Positions 51,901 through 61,793 are shown, numbered from the stretch's first letter. The stretch is 64,000 bases of DNA from Desulfurivibrio dismutans (GCF_029210385.1 NZ_JARGDQ010000001.1:62001-126000), one strand, 5' to 3'. Made by a program: numbers and translations. Notes: generated by a model from the sequence alone, not told the origin.

Positions 51901-53916
51901 ATGGCATTGCCGAATAAGCCGATGGGCGAGTTGCCCGCAGTCGCCAATCCCGAAGTTGTTGAGCACGACGTCGATGTACTGATCATCGGCGGTGGTATGG
52001 CCGCTTGCGGCACCGCTTTTGAAATCAAGAAGTGGGCCCCCGCCGATCTGAAGATCAAGCTGGTTGACAAGGCCGCCATGGAGCGCTCCGGCGCCGTGGC
52101 CCAGGGGCTGTCCGCCATCAACACCTACATCGGTGAGAATAAGATCGAAAACTACGTAAAGATGGTCCGCAACGACCTGATGGGTGTGGTTCGCGAAGAC
52201 CTGATCTACGACCTGGGCCGTCACGTTGACGAGTCCGTCAAGCTCTTCGAGGAATGGGGTCTGCCCATCTGGAAGAAGGACGACAAGGGCGACAACCTGG
52301 ACGGCGCCAAGCCCGCCCCCACCCTGCGTGAAGGCGGCACCCCCGTACGGACCGGTAAATGGCAGATCATGATCAATGGCGAGTCCTACAAGTGCATCGT
52401 CGCCGAGCCGGCCAAGACCGCGCTGGGCGAAGAGAACATCATGGAGCGCGTGTTCATCGTTAAGCTGATCCTGGACAAGAACAAGGAAAACCAGATCGCC
52501 GGTGCCGCTGGTTTCTCCACCCGTGAAAACAAGGTTCACGTTTTCCGCTGCAAGACCGCACTCTGCGCCTGTGGTGGTGCCGTTAACATCTTCCGTCCCC
52601 GGTCCACCGGTGAAGGTAAGGGTCGGGCCTGGTACCCGGTATGGAACGCCGGTTCCACCTACACCATGTGCGCCCAGGTTGGCGCCACCCTGACCATGAT
52701 GGAAAACCGCTTCACCCCGGCCCGTTTCAAAGACGGTTACGGCCCGGTAGGCGCCTGGTTCCTCCTGTTCAAGGCCAAGGTTCAGAACGGTCTGGGCGAG
52801 TTCTACGCCAACGCCGACTCTGCCCAGGAAGAGCTGAACAAGTACATGCCTTACGGCGGCTCCCCGGTGACCCCCACCTGTCTGCGCAATCACCTGCTGC
52901 TCAACGAGCTCAAGGCCGGTCGCGGGCCCATCTACATGGCCACCGACGTTGCCCTTAACGCCTTCCTCGAAGAGCGTCGGGCTGCCGGCATGGACGAGAA
53001 AGACGTGAAGAAGTTCTGGAAGCATCTGGAGAGTGAGGCCTGGGAAGACTTTCTCGATATGTCCGTTGGTCAGGCCGGTCTGTGGGCAGGTATGAACATC
53101 GAGCCCGAGAAGGTTGGTTCCGAGATCATGCCCACCGAACCCTACATGCTGGGCAGCCACTCCGGTTGCTGTGGTATCTGGACCTCCGGTCCCGATGAGG
53201 ACTGGGTTCCCACCGTCGATGGTCCCCGTAGCCACCAGTACAAATGGGGCTACAACCGGATGACCACTGTTGACGGGCTGTTCACCGCCGGTGACGGCGT
53301 TGGCGCCTCCGGCCATAAGTTCTCCTCCGGCTCGCACGCCGAAGGCCGCATCGTAGCCAAGCAGATGGTTAAATTCTGCCGTGACAATGCCGACTTCAAG
53401 CCCGAGTTGCCCAAGAGCGCTCAGGAGTACGCCGACGAGATCTACGCTCCGGTTAAGCGCTACCTGGAGCATGTTGGCGCCTCCACCGCGGCCAACGTCA
53501 ACCCCAACTACTGCAAGCCCGCCGGTCTGATGATGCGCCTGATGAAGGCAACCGACGAGTACGGCGGCGGTGTTGCCACCTACTACATGACCTCTGGCAA
53601 GCTGCTCAACATCTGCCTGGATCTGCTGCGCATGCTGCGTGAAGACGCCGAGCAGATGGCCGCCGGCGACCTGCACGAACTGATGCGGGCCTGGGAGAAC
53701 TACCACCGCATCTGGTGTGTGGAAACCCACATCCGCCACATCGAGTTCCGCAAGGAATCCCGCTACCCCGGTTTCTACTATCGTTCCGACTTCCCCAACG
53801 TCGACGAAGAGAACTGGAAGGCCTTCGTTAACTCCACCTACGATCCCAAGGCGGGTGAGTGGAAGTGTGAGAAGGTCGAATGCATCAACATCGTTGAAAC
53901 CGAGCCGTGGGTATAA
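51901..53916 (+). CDS. aprA: adenylylsulfate reductase alpha subunit, 671 aa
   Basis: FAD enzyme interconverting APS and sulfite + AMP. FAD motif VLIIGGGMAACGTAFEI near residue 22, substrate-site Arg and His residues in the conserved NYYRGGS-less AprA core, HQYKWGYNRMTTVDGLFTAGDGVGASGHKFSSGSHAEGR with FAD contacts near residue 440-480. 70 bases after aprB with its own AAGGAG. Strong codon bias compared with neighbours (high expression). A terminator follows at 53959. Confidence 0.97.
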   Translation: MALPNKPMGELPAVANPEVVEHDVDVLIIGGGMAACGTAFEIKKWAPADLKIKLVDKAAMERSGAVAQGLSAINTYIGENKIENYVKMVRNDLMGVVREDLIYDLGRHVDESVKLFEEWGLPIWKKDDKGDNLDGAKPAPTLREGGTPVRTGKWQIMINGESYKCIVAEPAKTALGEENIMERVFIVKLILDKNKENQIAGAAGFSTRENKVHVFRCKTALCACGGAVNIFRPRSTGEGKGRAWYPVWNAGSTYTMCAQVGATLTMMENRFTPARFKDGYGPVGAWFLLFKAKVQNGLGEFYANADSAQEELNKYMPYGGSPVTPTCLRNHLLLNELKAGRGPIYMATDVALNAFLEERRAAGMDEKDVKKFWKHLESEAWEDFLDMSVGQAGLWAGMNIEPEKVGSEIMPTEPYMLGSHSGCCGIWTSGPDEDWVPTVDGPRSHQYKWGYNRMTTVDGLFTAGDGVGASGHKFSSGSHAEGRIVAKQMVKFCRDNADFKPELPKSAQEYADEIYAPVKRYLEHVGASTAANVNPNYCKPAGLMMRLMKATDEYGGGVATYYMTSGKLLNICLDLLRMLREDAEQMAAGDLHELMRAWENYHRIWCVETHIRHIEFRKESRYPGFYYRSDFPNVDEENWKAFVNSTYDPKAGEWKCEKVECINIVETEPWV

Positions 53917-53958
53917 TTCCACTTGCAGGTTGAACCGATGAAGTTTGACTGCTAACGG

Positions 53959-54003
53959 AAAATCTCCAGGTGCCGCCACATGGCGGTACCTGGAGATTTT
54001 TTC
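53959..54003 (+). terminator. terminator after aprA
   Basis: Stem AAATCTCCAGGT-CCGCC paired with GGCGG-ACCTGGAGATTT, then TTTTTTC. Confidence 0.9.
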
Positions 54004-54094
54004 TGTAAGCCAGGCTGAAATATTCTTGCCAGCGTGGCTGACTTGGTTTATCTCCTACGTTTTAATGGCCAGCACCGGGGCTTATTTGCCCGGG

Positions 54095-54178
54095 TTATTT
54101 GCTTGAGGCGACCGCTCAACTTGATGAGTCGTGGCTTGAGGCAAATAAATTTGAAGCCTGTTAAGTAGGATCTATCTA
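54095..54178 (+). promoter_or_regulatory. dyad and possible promoter upstream of qmoA
   Basis: TTATTTGC (54095-54102) and GCAAATAA (54141-54148) form an 8-bp dyad, and GCTTGAGGC is repeated directly at 54101 and 54134. A weak promoter TTGAAG (54151) - 16 bp - TATCTA (54173) follows. Possible operator; not matched to a known regulator. Confidence 0.35.
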
Positions 54179-54202
54179 TCTTCAAAAGAATGGAGGAGAG
54201 GC

Positions 54203-55462
54203 ATGACAGATGAACGCAGCGCACCCTCAGGTGCTGTATTGGTCGTCGGTGGCGGGATCAGTGGTTTAACCGCTGCTCTCGAGGCCGCCGAAGTCGGGCA
54301 AGACGTCTTCCTGGTGGAAAAAAACCCTTCTCTGGGCGGCCGGGTGGCTCAGCTCAACCAGTACTTTCCCAAGCTTTGCCCACCGTCCTGCGGGCTGGAA
54401 ATCAACTACCAGCGGATTAAAAACAACCGCAAGATCCGGGTCCACACCATGACCGAAGTCAAAAGCGTCAGTGGCGGGCCGGGCAATTATCAGGTTACCC
54501 TCACCGTTAACCCCCGTTACGTCAACAGCAACTGCACCTGTTGCAACGCCTGCGTGGATGCCTGCCAGGACGAGGTGGACAACCCCTTCAACTTCGGCAT
54601 GGACAAGGTTAAGGCCATCCGCAAACCCCACGAGCATGCCTTCCCGGCCCGGTATGTGCTGGACAAGGATGCCTGCAGCAGCGCCAGTCTTGACGCCATC
54701 GTGGGCGCCTGCAAGTACGACGCCGTTGAACTGGACATGCAGGCCAAGGAGATCACTGTGGATGTGGCCAGCATTATCTGGGCCACCGGCTGGAATCCCT
54801 ATGACCCGAACAACCTGGAAAATCTCAAGTTCAACTCCAGTCAGGCCATCATTAGCAATATGATGATGGAGCGATTGGCCTCGGTCAACGGGCCCACCGG
54901 CGGCAAGATTCTGCGCCCCGGCGACAACGCCGAGCCCGCCAGCTTTGCCTTTGTGCAGTGTGCTGGCTCTCGGGACGAGAATCACCTTGAATACTGCTCC
55001 TACATCTGCTGCATGGCTTCCATGAAGCAGATCAACTATATCCGCGCCCAGTACCCCGAGGCGCCCATCACCGTTTTCTACATTGACCTGCGGACCCCCG
55101 GCAAATATGAAAAATTCCGGGAAAAACTGATGGCCGATGAAAACATCACCTGGATCAAGGGCAAGGTGGCCGATATCGTGGCCGAAAACGACGGCTCGGT
55201 GACACTTATTGCCGAAGACGCGGTGACCGGCAACAAGGCTCAGGCCAAGGTTGACCTGGCCGTGCTGGCCACCGGCATGCAGCCTGCCATCAGTGACCAG
55301 GCCAAGGCGCTTGGCTTGACGACGGACGATAACAATTTCGTCGTCTCCCAGGAAGAAGGCATGATTTCCGCCGGTTGCGCCAAGAAGGCGTCCGACGTGG
55401 TCACCTGCGCCCAGAGCGCCACGGCCGCGGCAATGAAAGCGATTCAAGCGTCGAGGAGGTAA
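54203..55462 (+). CDS. qmoA: QmoA, HdrA-like flavoprotein, 419 aa
   Basis: Soluble subunit of the quinone-interacting oxidoreductase linking menaquinone to APS reductase. FAD motif VLVVGGGISGLTAALEA near residue 11; HdrA-type segment YFPKLCPPSCGLEINYQR; a cysteine cluster CTCCNACVDAC near residue 115; a second CSYICCMASMKQINY cluster. It begins a three-gene operon, 286 bp after aprA. Confidence 0.95.
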   Translation: MTDERSAPSGAVLVVGGGISGLTAALEAAEVGQDVFLVEKNPSLGGRVAQLNQYFPKLCPPSCGLEINYQRIKNNRKIRVHTMTEVKSVSGGPGNYQVTLTVNPRYVNSNCTCCNACVDACQDEVDNPFNFGMDKVKAIRKPHEHAFPARYVLDKDACSSASLDAIVGACKYDAVELDMQAKEITVDVASIIWATGWNPYDPNNLENLKFNSSQAIISNMMMERLASVNGPTGGKILRPGDNAEPASFAFVQCAGSRDENHLEYCSYICCMASMKQINYIRAQYPEAPITVFYIDLRTPGKYEKFREKLMADENITWIKGKVADIVAENDGSVTLIAEDAVTGNKAQAKVDLAVLATGMQPAISDQAKALGLTTDDNNFVVSQEEGMISAGCAKKASDVVTCAQSATAAAMKAIQASRR

Positions 55463-55468
55463 TTGACT

Positions 55469-57727
55469 ATGGATAAGAAGTACGGTGTATATATTTGCAC
55501 GGGCTGCGGCATCGGGGAAGCCCTGGACGTAGAGGGACTGAGCGGGATTGCCGAAGAAAACGGCATGCCCGTTAAAACCCACGAGGCGGTCTGCAGCGAG
55601 GCCGGGCGCCAGGTGATCAAGGATGATATGGCCAACGACGGGGTCAACATCCCGGTGATCTGCGCCTGCTCACCCCGGGTCTGGAAGGAAGAGTTTAACT
55701 TCGGCGAGGGTACCATCACTGTCCGTGCCAACCTGCGTGAAGGCGTGGTCTGGTCCATGGAAAAGCCCAGCGAGGAGCGCAGCCAGGAGGTGATCAACGA
55801 GTTCACCAATGAACTGGCCCAGGATTACATGCGCATGGCCTGCACCCAGGCCAAGAAAATCGATATTCCTGAAGCTTCTCAACAGGAAACCACCAATCGC
55901 CGGATTCTGGTGATGGGCGGTGGCATTGCCGGTCTGACAGCGGCCCGGGAAGCGGCCAAAGCCGGCCACGACGTACTGCTGGTGGAAAAAACCGACAAGC
56001 TTGGTGGTAAAGCCCTTGGTTGGCGCAAGCAACTGCCCACCAAGGCTCCCTGGAGCAGCCTGGAGGAATCCAGTATTCAGGAACTGGTCAGTGCCGTTGA
56101 GACAGATTCCCGGATTACCGTTAAAACCGGTACCGAGGTGGCCCGCGTTGCCGGGGCTCCCGGGGATTTCAAAATTACCCTCAAGACCACCGGCACCCGG
56201 ACCGAATGGGATGCCCCCTTCCGGGTAACGGTGGACGAGCAGGATAAGATTGAAAAAGGTGAAATGGAAGACCCCAACCAGGGCTTCAGACCATACACCG
56301 AGGGCAACCCCGACGCCGAGGTGGTGGGGGCGGTTATCCTGGCCACCGGCTGGGTTCCCGCCGATGTTTCCGAGTTTGAACACCTTGGGCATGGCAAGCT
56401 TGCCAATGTGGTCACCAACGCCGAGTTTGAAAAGCTGGCCAAAGAGGGCAAGGTGCCGGCCAACGTGGCTTTCATCCAGAGCCCCGGTGGTGAGGACAAC
56501 GACAAGGATTTCCCCTATGCCAACTCGGTTACCAGCATGGTTGCTCTGAAGCAGGCTGGTTATGTGCGGGAGGACAACCCCGACGGCAAGGCCTACATCC
56601 TCTACCAGCACATGCGGACGCCCGGCAACATGGAGTTGTTTTATAAAGGAGCCCAGAACAACGACGGCATTTTCATGACCAAGGCCACGGTTACTGGGGT
56701 TGAGGAAGAGGGCGGCGCCCTGGTGGTCAAAGCCAAAAACACCTTGCTGCAGGAAGACCTGGATCTGCAGGTGGATATGGTGGTATTGGGGGCCGGTATG
56801 AGGCCCACCACCGCCGATGCTTCCACCATCAATCTTTCCTATCGTCAGGGCCCGGGTTTCCTGGATCTTGAGTTGTTTGACGGCTATGCCGACTCCAACT
56901 TCATCTGCTTTCCCTACGAAACCAGGAGAACCGGCGTTTACACCTGCGGCGGCGTACGCAAGGCCACCGATATGGTGGAGACCATTGATGACGCCTGCGG
57001 CGCGGCCCTCAAGGCCATTCAGTGTATTGAAAGCTCCGATCGCGGGGTGTCCGTACATCCTCGCTCCGGTGACAACTCCTATCCGGAGTTTTACTTCCAG
57101 CGCTGCACCCAGTGCAAGCGTTGCACCGAGGAGTGCCCCTTCGGCGCCCTGGATGACGACGAGAAGGGTACCCCGTTGCCCAACCCCACCCGCTGTCGGC
57201 GCTGCGGTACCTGCATGGGCGCCTGTCCCGAGCGGATTATCAGCTTCAAGAACTACAGCATCGACATGATCGGCTCCATGGTCAAGGCGGTGGATGTGCC
57301 CGATGACGATGAGGATAAACTGCGGATCGTCGCCTTTGTCTGCGAAAACGACGCCTATCCCTGTATCGACATGGCGGCCATGCGTAATGTCAGCCTCAAC
57401 AGCCTGGTGCGGATCATCCCTGTACGCTGTCTGGGTTCGGTGAACATGGTGTGGATCAAGGACGCCATGTCCTCCGGGATGGACGGCGCTCTGCTGCTGG
57501 GCTGCAAGTTCGGCGATGATTACCAGTGCCACTTCGTGAAGGGCAGTGAAATCGCCGACAAACGAATGGCCAACATCGGCGAAACCCTGGGTTCCTTAGG
57601 TCTGGAGCCGGAGCGCTGCGCCGTACGCCAAGTGGCGATTACCGATTACGACAAGGTTTCCGACGTGATCAACGAATTCATCGACGAGATCATGGAACTC
57701 GGCCCCAACCCCTTCAAGGGTTTCTAA
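55469..57727 (+). CDS. qmoB: QmoB, HdrA/MvhD-like flavoprotein, 752 aa
   Basis: Second soluble Qmo subunit. Residues 1-140 keep a conserved CTGCGIGEAL part; FAD motif ILVMGGGIAGLTAAREA is near residue 148. Two 4Fe-4S sites CTQCKRCTEECP and CRRCGTCMGACP lie near residues 550-590. A C-terminal MvhD-like domain (about 625-752) has VRCLGSVNMVWIKDAMSSGMDGALLLGCKFGDDYQCHF. ATG 55469 has GAGGAGG upstream. The pair QmoA/QmoB is thought to allow flavin-based electron confurcation or bifurcation. Confidence 0.95.
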   Translation: MDKKYGVYICTGCGIGEALDVEGLSGIAEENGMPVKTHEAVCSEAGRQVIKDDMANDGVNIPVICACSPRVWKEEFNFGEGTITVRANLREGVVWSMEKPSEERSQEVINEFTNELAQDYMRMACTQAKKIDIPEASQQETTNRRILVMGGGIAGLTAAREAAKAGHDVLLVEKTDKLGGKALGWRKQLPTKAPWSSLEESSIQELVSAVETDSRITVKTGTEVARVAGAPGDFKITLKTTGTRTEWDAPFRVTVDEQDKIEKGEMEDPNQGFRPYTEGNPDAEVVGAVILATGWVPADVSEFEHLGHGKLANVVTNAEFEKLAKEGKVPANVAFIQSPGGEDNDKDFPYANSVTSMVALKQAGYVREDNPDGKAYILYQHMRTPGNMELFYKGAQNNDGIFMTKATVTGVEEEGGALVVKAKNTLLQEDLDLQVDMVVLGAGMRPTTADASTINLSYRQGPGFLDLELFDGYADSNFICFPYETRRTGVYTCGGVRKATDMVETIDDACGAALKAIQCIESSDRGVSVHPRSGDNSYPEFYFQRCTQCKRCTEECPFGALDDDEKGTPLPNPTRCRRCGTCMGACPERIISFKNYSIDMIGSMVKAVDVPDDDEDKLRIVAFVCENDAYPCIDMAAMRNVSLNSLVRIIPVRCLGSVNMVWIKDAMSSGMDGALLLGCKFGDDYQCHFVKGSEIADKRMANIGETLGSLGLEPERCAVRQVAITDYDKVSDVINEFIDEIMELGPNPFKGF

Positions 57728-57741
57728 ACGGGATGCATAAA

Positions 57742-57790
57742 CGGCCGGCGGTTTTGTTTTTTTCTTGAACCGCCGGCCGATATTTTATAT
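57742..57790 (+). terminator. hairpin between qmoB and qmoC
   Basis: CGGCCGGCGGTT pairs with AACCGCCGGCCG over a T-rich loop, followed by ATATTTTATATTT. It may attenuate qmoC relative to qmoAB. Confidence 0.75.
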
Positions 57791-57879
57791 TTAATGGCCA
57801 ACTGATAATTGTGTCGTGACCCGCCGGCGTGCTCGGCCGGGTCTACGAATGCTGAAGGGAGACAACGGGAGGCAGCAAT

Positions 57880-59073
57880 ATGTCTGAGGGAATGAAGGTC
57901 CAGCCTGATCTCGAGTTTATAAAGTATTTGAAAAACGCCGGCGGTGACACCCTGAAAAAGTGTTACCAGTGTGCCACCTGCTCGGTGGTCTGCCCTTTGT
58001 CCGGGGATGACAAACCTTTTCCCCGCAAGGAAATGATCTGGTCCCAGTGGGGCCTTAAGGAGAAGCTGGTGGCTGATCCCGACGTGATGCTCTGTCATCA
58101 GTGCGGTGATTGCACCACCAACTGCCCGCGGGGCGCCAAGCCCGGTGATGTACTCGGTGCCATCCGGGCCTATGCTTACACCCATTACGGTTTTCCCCAG
58201 GGGTTGGCCAAACTTTGCAGCCAGGGCAAAAATCTGCCCATTATGATTCTGATTCCCACTCTTATCATCGGGATTGTCTGGTGGCTTTCCGGCGGGATGA
58301 AGTTACCGGATGGAGATATCAACTTTGGATACTTCTTTGGTGACGCCTATTATGTCCTGCCGGTGACTACGCTGCTGATTCAGTTGATCTTTGTACCCAC
58401 GCTCCTTTTTGCCATTTACGCTTTTTATCGTGGCATATCGAACATGTGGAAAGGGATGGCGGCCCAACTTCCAGCCACCGAACGCAACTTCCGCCCCTCG
58501 GTGACCCAGTTCATCAGTGAGTTTATCTGGCCGTCGGTCAAGGAGATTATGACTCATAAACGTTTTAATGAGTGCGGCACCAATCGTAACCGGGTTACCG
58601 GCCACATGCCGCTTGTCTTTGCTTTTATTGCCCTCCTGGCGGTCACCGCTTATGCCATGATTCGCAAGGATGTCTTCGGGCTATTTATTGAGGGTCTGCA
58701 CGTGCCGCTGACCTTTGCCGACCCCTTCAAGATTCTGGCCAACGTGGCCGGTATTGCCCTGATCGTCGGGGTGGGCATCCTCTGGGTTAACCGTTCCCGG
58801 ACGGAGCGTGAAAACAACACCACCCCTACATTTTACGACTGGTATCCCATCGGCATTGTGATGGCGGTTGGTGTCACCGGGATGGCGGCGCAGATTTTCC
58901 GGCTGGGAGATGTGGCGGTGATGGCCTATCTCTTGTACTTCATGCATCTGGTGTCGGTGTTTATGCTGTTCCTTTATACGCCCTACACCAAGCTGGCGCA
59001 TATGTTCTACCGGACCTTCGCCATGGCCTTCGAGAAATACCGGGCCAGCGGCTACGTGCAAAAGCAGGATTAG
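57880..59073 (+). CDS. qmoC: QmoC, HdrC/HdrE-like membrane subunit, 397 aa
   Basis: Membrane anchor of Qmo. N-terminal HdrC-like part with CYQCATCSVVCP and CHQCGDCTTNCPRGAKPGD (two 4Fe-4S clusters), then a C-terminal b-haem membrane part (about 120-397) with six hydrophobic segments that exchanges electrons with menaquinol. GGAGGCAGC precedes the start. Separated from qmoB by a hairpin and 152 bp. Confidence 0.95.
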   Translation: MSEGMKVQPDLEFIKYLKNAGGDTLKKCYQCATCSVVCPLSGDDKPFPRKEMIWSQWGLKEKLVADPDVMLCHQCGDCTTNCPRGAKPGDVLGAIRAYAYTHYGFPQGLAKLCSQGKNLPIMILIPTLIIGIVWWLSGGMKLPDGDINFGYFFGDAYYVLPVTTLLIQLIFVPTLLFAIYAFYRGISNMWKGMAAQLPATERNFRPSVTQFISEFIWPSVKEIMTHKRFNECGTNRNRVTGHMPLVFAFIALLAVTAYAMIRKDVFGLFIEGLHVPLTFADPFKILANVAGIALIVGVGILWVNRSRTERENNTTPTFYDWYPIGIVMAVGVTGMAAQIFRLGDVAVMAYLLYFMHLVSVFMLFLYTPYTKLAHMFYRTFAMAFEKYRASGYVQKQD

Positions 59074-59102
59074 TAGTATCCACCGGTTTGACGTTACATC
59101 AG

Positions 59103-59135
59103 CCCGCGGGTCGTAATGACCCGCGGGTATTTTGT
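59103..59135 (+). terminator. terminator after qmoC
   Basis: CCCGCGGGTC (59103-59112), 5-nt loop, GACCCGCGGG (59118-59127), then TATTTTGTTT. Confidence 0.9.
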
Positions 59136-59213
59136 TTGCCATTGCCCCTTTGGGCCCCACACGTAGGGGGAGTTGCGTGGGGGGGTGGCGGGCGAAATTT
59201 GTAAAAAAAATGG

Positions 59214-59242
59214 TTGATGTTTGCCCGATGAGCGTGTAGTAT
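59214..59242 (+). promoter_or_regulatory. promoter of the tRNA-tuf operon
   Basis: TTGATG (59214-59219) and TAGTAT (59237-59242), 17-bp spacer, 16 bp ahead of the first tRNA; a GC-rich discriminator (TTCGCG) follows, as at stringently controlled promoters. Confidence 0.7.
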
Positions 59243-59257
59243 TTCGCGTCTTGCGCA

Positions 59258-59333
59258 GCTGGCGTAGCTCAACTGGCAGAGCAGCTGATTTGTAATCAGC
59301 AGGTTGCGGGTTCAAGTCCCATCGCCAGCTCCA
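59258..59333 (+). tRNA. tRNA-Thr (anticodon TGT)
   Basis: Acceptor GCTGGCG/CGCCAGC with encoded CCA, anticodon loop TTTGTAA reading TGT, T-arm GGTTCAAGTCC. Confidence 0.95.
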
Positions 59334-59395
59334 GTTTGGAAGCCGGTAGCTCGCAGCAGGCTGCTTATGAAATTATTGTTTTGTGATGCAGGTGT

Positions 59396-59480
59396 GGAGG
59401 GGTTCCCGAGCGGTCAAAGGGAACAGACTGTAAATCTGTCGGCTAAGCCTTCGGAGGTTCGAATCCTCCCCCCTCCACCA
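59396..59480 (+). tRNA. tRNA-Tyr (anticodon GTA)
   Basis: Class II tRNA of 85 nt with long variable arm, acceptor GGAGGGG/CCCCTCC, anticodon loop CTGTAAA reading GTA, encoded CCA. Confidence 0.95.
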
Positions 59481-59536
59481 TATCCCGTACTCACATTGCT
59501 TTTATGTACGGCCTGGGTAGACCGGGAATGATAAAG

Positions 59537-59612
59537 GCGGGAATAGCTCAATTGGTAGAGCATCAGCCTTCCAAGCTGAGGGTTGCGGGTTCGAGACCCG
59601 TTTCCCGCTCCA
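59537..59612 (+). tRNA. tRNA-Gly (anticodon TCC)
   Basis: Acceptor GCGGGAA/TTCCCGC, anticodon loop CTTCCAA reading TCC, encoded CCA. Confidence 0.95.
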
Positions 59613-59672
59613 GCCTGTTTGTGGCCGCCGGGCGTTGTCCCGGCGTTGGTGTTTTGCTGTATCAGATAAGTT

Positions 59673-59748
<76 letters not shown>

Positions 59749-59810
59749 GCCGAATTAGACCGTTTCCGGTCGCGAACAAACCATGACCAAGTGCGCTGAG
59801 GAGAAAACCC

Positions 59811-61001
59811 ATGGCAAAAGAGAAATTTGAACGCAAGAAGCCGCATGTCAACATCGGCACCATCGGCCATATCGACCACGGTAAGACGACGCTGACGGCG
59901 GCGCTGACCCGGGTGCTGTCGACCAAGGGTTACGCCAATGCGACGGCATTTGATCAGATCGATAAGGCACCGGAAGAGAAGGAGCGTGGTATCACCATCG
60001 CCACCGCCCACGTGGAGTACGAATCCGATGCGCGTCATTACGCCCATGTGGATTGCCCGGGTCATGCCGACTACATTAAGAATATGATCACCGGTGCGGC
60101 GCAGATGGATGGCGCCATCCTGGTGGTGGGTGCCGACGACGGTCCGATGCCGCAGACCCGTGAGCATATTCTGTTGGCCCGCCAGGTCGGGGTGCCGGCG
60201 ATTGTGGTTTTTCTCAACAAATGCGACATGGTTGACGATCCCGAGCTCATCGAGCTGGTTGAGATGGAGTTGCGCGAGCTGCTGAGCAAGTACGACTTCC
60301 CCGGCGACGACACCCCGATCATCCACGGCAGCGCCCTGAAGGCGCTGGAGAATCCGGAAGATGAAGCGGCTACCAAGCCGATCTGGGATCTGCTGGCGGC
60401 CTGTGACAGCTTTGTTCCCGAGCCCAAACGTGATGTGGATCTGCCGTTTCTGATGCCGGTGGAAGATGTGTTCTCCATTTCCGGTCGTGGCACGGTGGCC
60501 ACCGGTCGTATTGAGCGTGGAGTGGTAAAGGTTGGCGAGGAAATTGAGATAGTCGGTATCCGTCCGACCCAGAAGACGACGGTGACCGGGGTTGAGATGT
60601 TCCGGAAGATCCTGGATGAGGGTCAGGCTGGTGACAACGTCGGTGTTCTGTTGCGCGGGACCAAGCGTGACGATATCGAGCGTGGTCAGGTACTGGCCAA
60701 GCCCGGCAGCATCACCCCGCACACCAAGTTCCAGGCCGAGTGCTATATTTTGAGCAAGGAAGAGGGTGGCCGCCATACGCCGTTTTTCAATGGCTACCGG
60801 CCGCAGTTTTACTTCCGGACCACCGACGTGACCGGGGTGGTAACCCTGGGCGAAGGTGTTGAGATGGTAATGCCCGGTGACAACGTCACCGTTGATGCGG
60901 AACTGATTACCCCCATCGCTATGGACGAGGGCTTGCGTTTTGCCATCCGCGAAGGCGGCCGCACCGTGGGCGCCGGGGTTATCAATAAGATCATCGCCTG
61001 A
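59811..61001 (+). CDS. tuf: elongation factor Tu, 396 aa
   Basis: Delivers aminoacyl-tRNA to the ribosome. G1 [10 protein letters not shown] (Ile where Val is usual), [17 protein letters not shown]; kirromycin-site region and C-terminal barrel complete. GCTGAGGAG-like site precedes the ATG. Cotranscribed with the four tRNAs upstream. Confidence 0.98.
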   Translation: MAKEKFERKKPHVNIGTIGHIDHGKTTLTAALTRVLSTKGYANATAFDQIDKAPEEKERGITIATAHVEYESDARHYAHVDCPGHADYIKNMITGAAQMDGAILVVGADDGPMPQTREHILLARQVGVPAIVVFLNKCDMVDDPELIELVEMELRELLSKYDFPGDDTPIIHGSALKALENPEDEAATKPIWDLLAACDSFVPEPKRDVDLPFLMPVEDVFSISGRGTVATGRIERGVVKVGEEIEIVGIRPTQKTTVTGVEMFRKILDEGQAGDNVGVLLRGTKRDDIERGQVLAKPGSITPHTKFQAECYILSKEEGGRHTPFFNGYRPQFYFRTTDVTGVVTLGEGVEMVMPGDNVTVDAELITPIAMDEGLRFAIREGGRTVGAGVINKIIA

Positions 61002-61029
61002 TTTAAGGCGTTAAAAGGAAGACAAAGCG

Positions 61030-61179
61030 ATGCGTGACATAATTACTCTGGGTTGCGGAACCTGCAAACGCCGCAATTACACCAGCACCAAAAATAAGCG
61101 GCGGACCCCGAACAAGCTTGAGTTTAAAAAGTACTGTCCGTTTTGTCGGTCCCATACTCCGCACAAGGAAACCAAGTAA
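61030..61179 (+). CDS. rpmG: ribosomal protein L33, 49 aa
   Basis: [19 protein letters not shown] and [17 protein letters not shown], with two Cys pairs (C-x2-C and C-x2-C), so the zinc-binding form of L33. AAAGGAAG precedes the start at 61030. Position between tuf and tRNA-Trp/secE is standard. Confidence 0.96.
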   Translation: MRDIITLGCGTCKRRNYTSTKNKRRTPNKLEFKKYCPFCRSHTPHKETK

Positions 61180-61193
61180 GCAAGCAGTTGTGC

Positions 61194-61270
61194 AGGCCAG
61201 TAGCTCTAATTGGTAGAGCATCGGACTCCAAATCCGAGGGCTGGGGGTTCGAATCCCTCCTGGCCTGCCA
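61194..61270 (+). tRNA. tRNA-Trp (anticodon CCA)
   Basis: Acceptor AGGCCAG/CTGGCCT, anticodon loop CTCCAAA reading CCA, discriminator G and encoded CCA. Confidence 0.95.
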
Positions 61271-61516
61271 TCAATTCTGACAGCCGGTGTTTTACCCCTC
61301 TTGTCCTTTGTCCTTGTCCCAGATTATGACATGGCGATAGAGACACCGGAAAAGTAAACCCGGCGGCATACCAAGGTATGACCGCCTGGATTGCTTTGCG
61401 GACAGCCGGATGTTAGCGAATTATAGAGATAACCGGGCCCGGTCCGGCATGGTGATAAAAGCACGTTCGTGCGGCTTGATGAGTTTTGCTATCAGGCAAA
61501 CGGGAGCGATGAGTAT
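61271..61516. other. 246-bp spacer between tRNA-Trp and secE
   Basis: No gene seen. It has a GGCGG-ATACC/GGTAT-CCGCC hairpin near 61361-61385 and a GACAGCCGG direct repeat (near 61279 and 61401). It may be a processing or leader region; it does not share the arms of the palindromic family. Confidence 0.4.
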
Positions 61517-61768
61517 ATGGCGGCCAAGGCGGAAGATAGTAAAAACAAGCAGGTAGAGGTCCGCAACCCAGGTGCCGGCTCAAGGGTGGCTCAGATCAGA
61601 CAGTTCATGGCTGAGGTCCGCCAGGAATTCGTCAAGGTGGTCTGGCCGGGCAAGAAACAAACGTTAATGTCCACCACCGTGGTCATCGCCCTGGTGATCG
61701 TGGTTGCGATTTATCTGGGCTCTATCGACCTGGTGCTGGGTAAACTGGTCGGCGCGATACTGCGCTGA
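61517..61768 (+). CDS. secE: preprotein translocase SecE, 83 aa
   Basis: Single-span subunit of the Sec translocon. The conserved amphipathic segment QFMAEVRQEFVKVVWPGKKQ precedes one membrane segment (VVIALVIVVAIYLGSIDLVL). ATG 61517 has GGGAG upstream; the longer upstream frame is not coding-like. Followed by nusG. Confidence 0.93.
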   Translation: MAAKAEDSKNKQVEVRNPGAGSRVAQIRQFMAEVRQEFVKVVWPGKKQTLMSTTVVIALVIVVAIYLGSIDLVLGKLVGAILR

Positions 61769-61793
61769 GACGGGCTGTTAAACGAGGGAGCTC

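Noticed and set aside
51754-53979. 741-aa open frame on the minus strand opposite aprA
   Set aside because: It is the mirror of aprA's strong codon bias: low-complexity Val/Gly/His-rich, no motif, and aprA itself is certain.
54266-55582. 438-aa open frame opposite qmoA
   Set aside because: Antisense shadow; spans the qmoA-qmoB boundary and has no recognisable motif.
55670-57532. 620-aa open frame opposite qmoB
   Set aside because: Same reason; antisense shadow of a highly biased gene with no domain or ribosome-binding site.
61271-61516. Sixth copy of the palindromic repeat family
   Set aside because: It has a GGCGGCATACC/GGTATGACCGCC hairpin but lacks the shared inner blocks and the outer arms.
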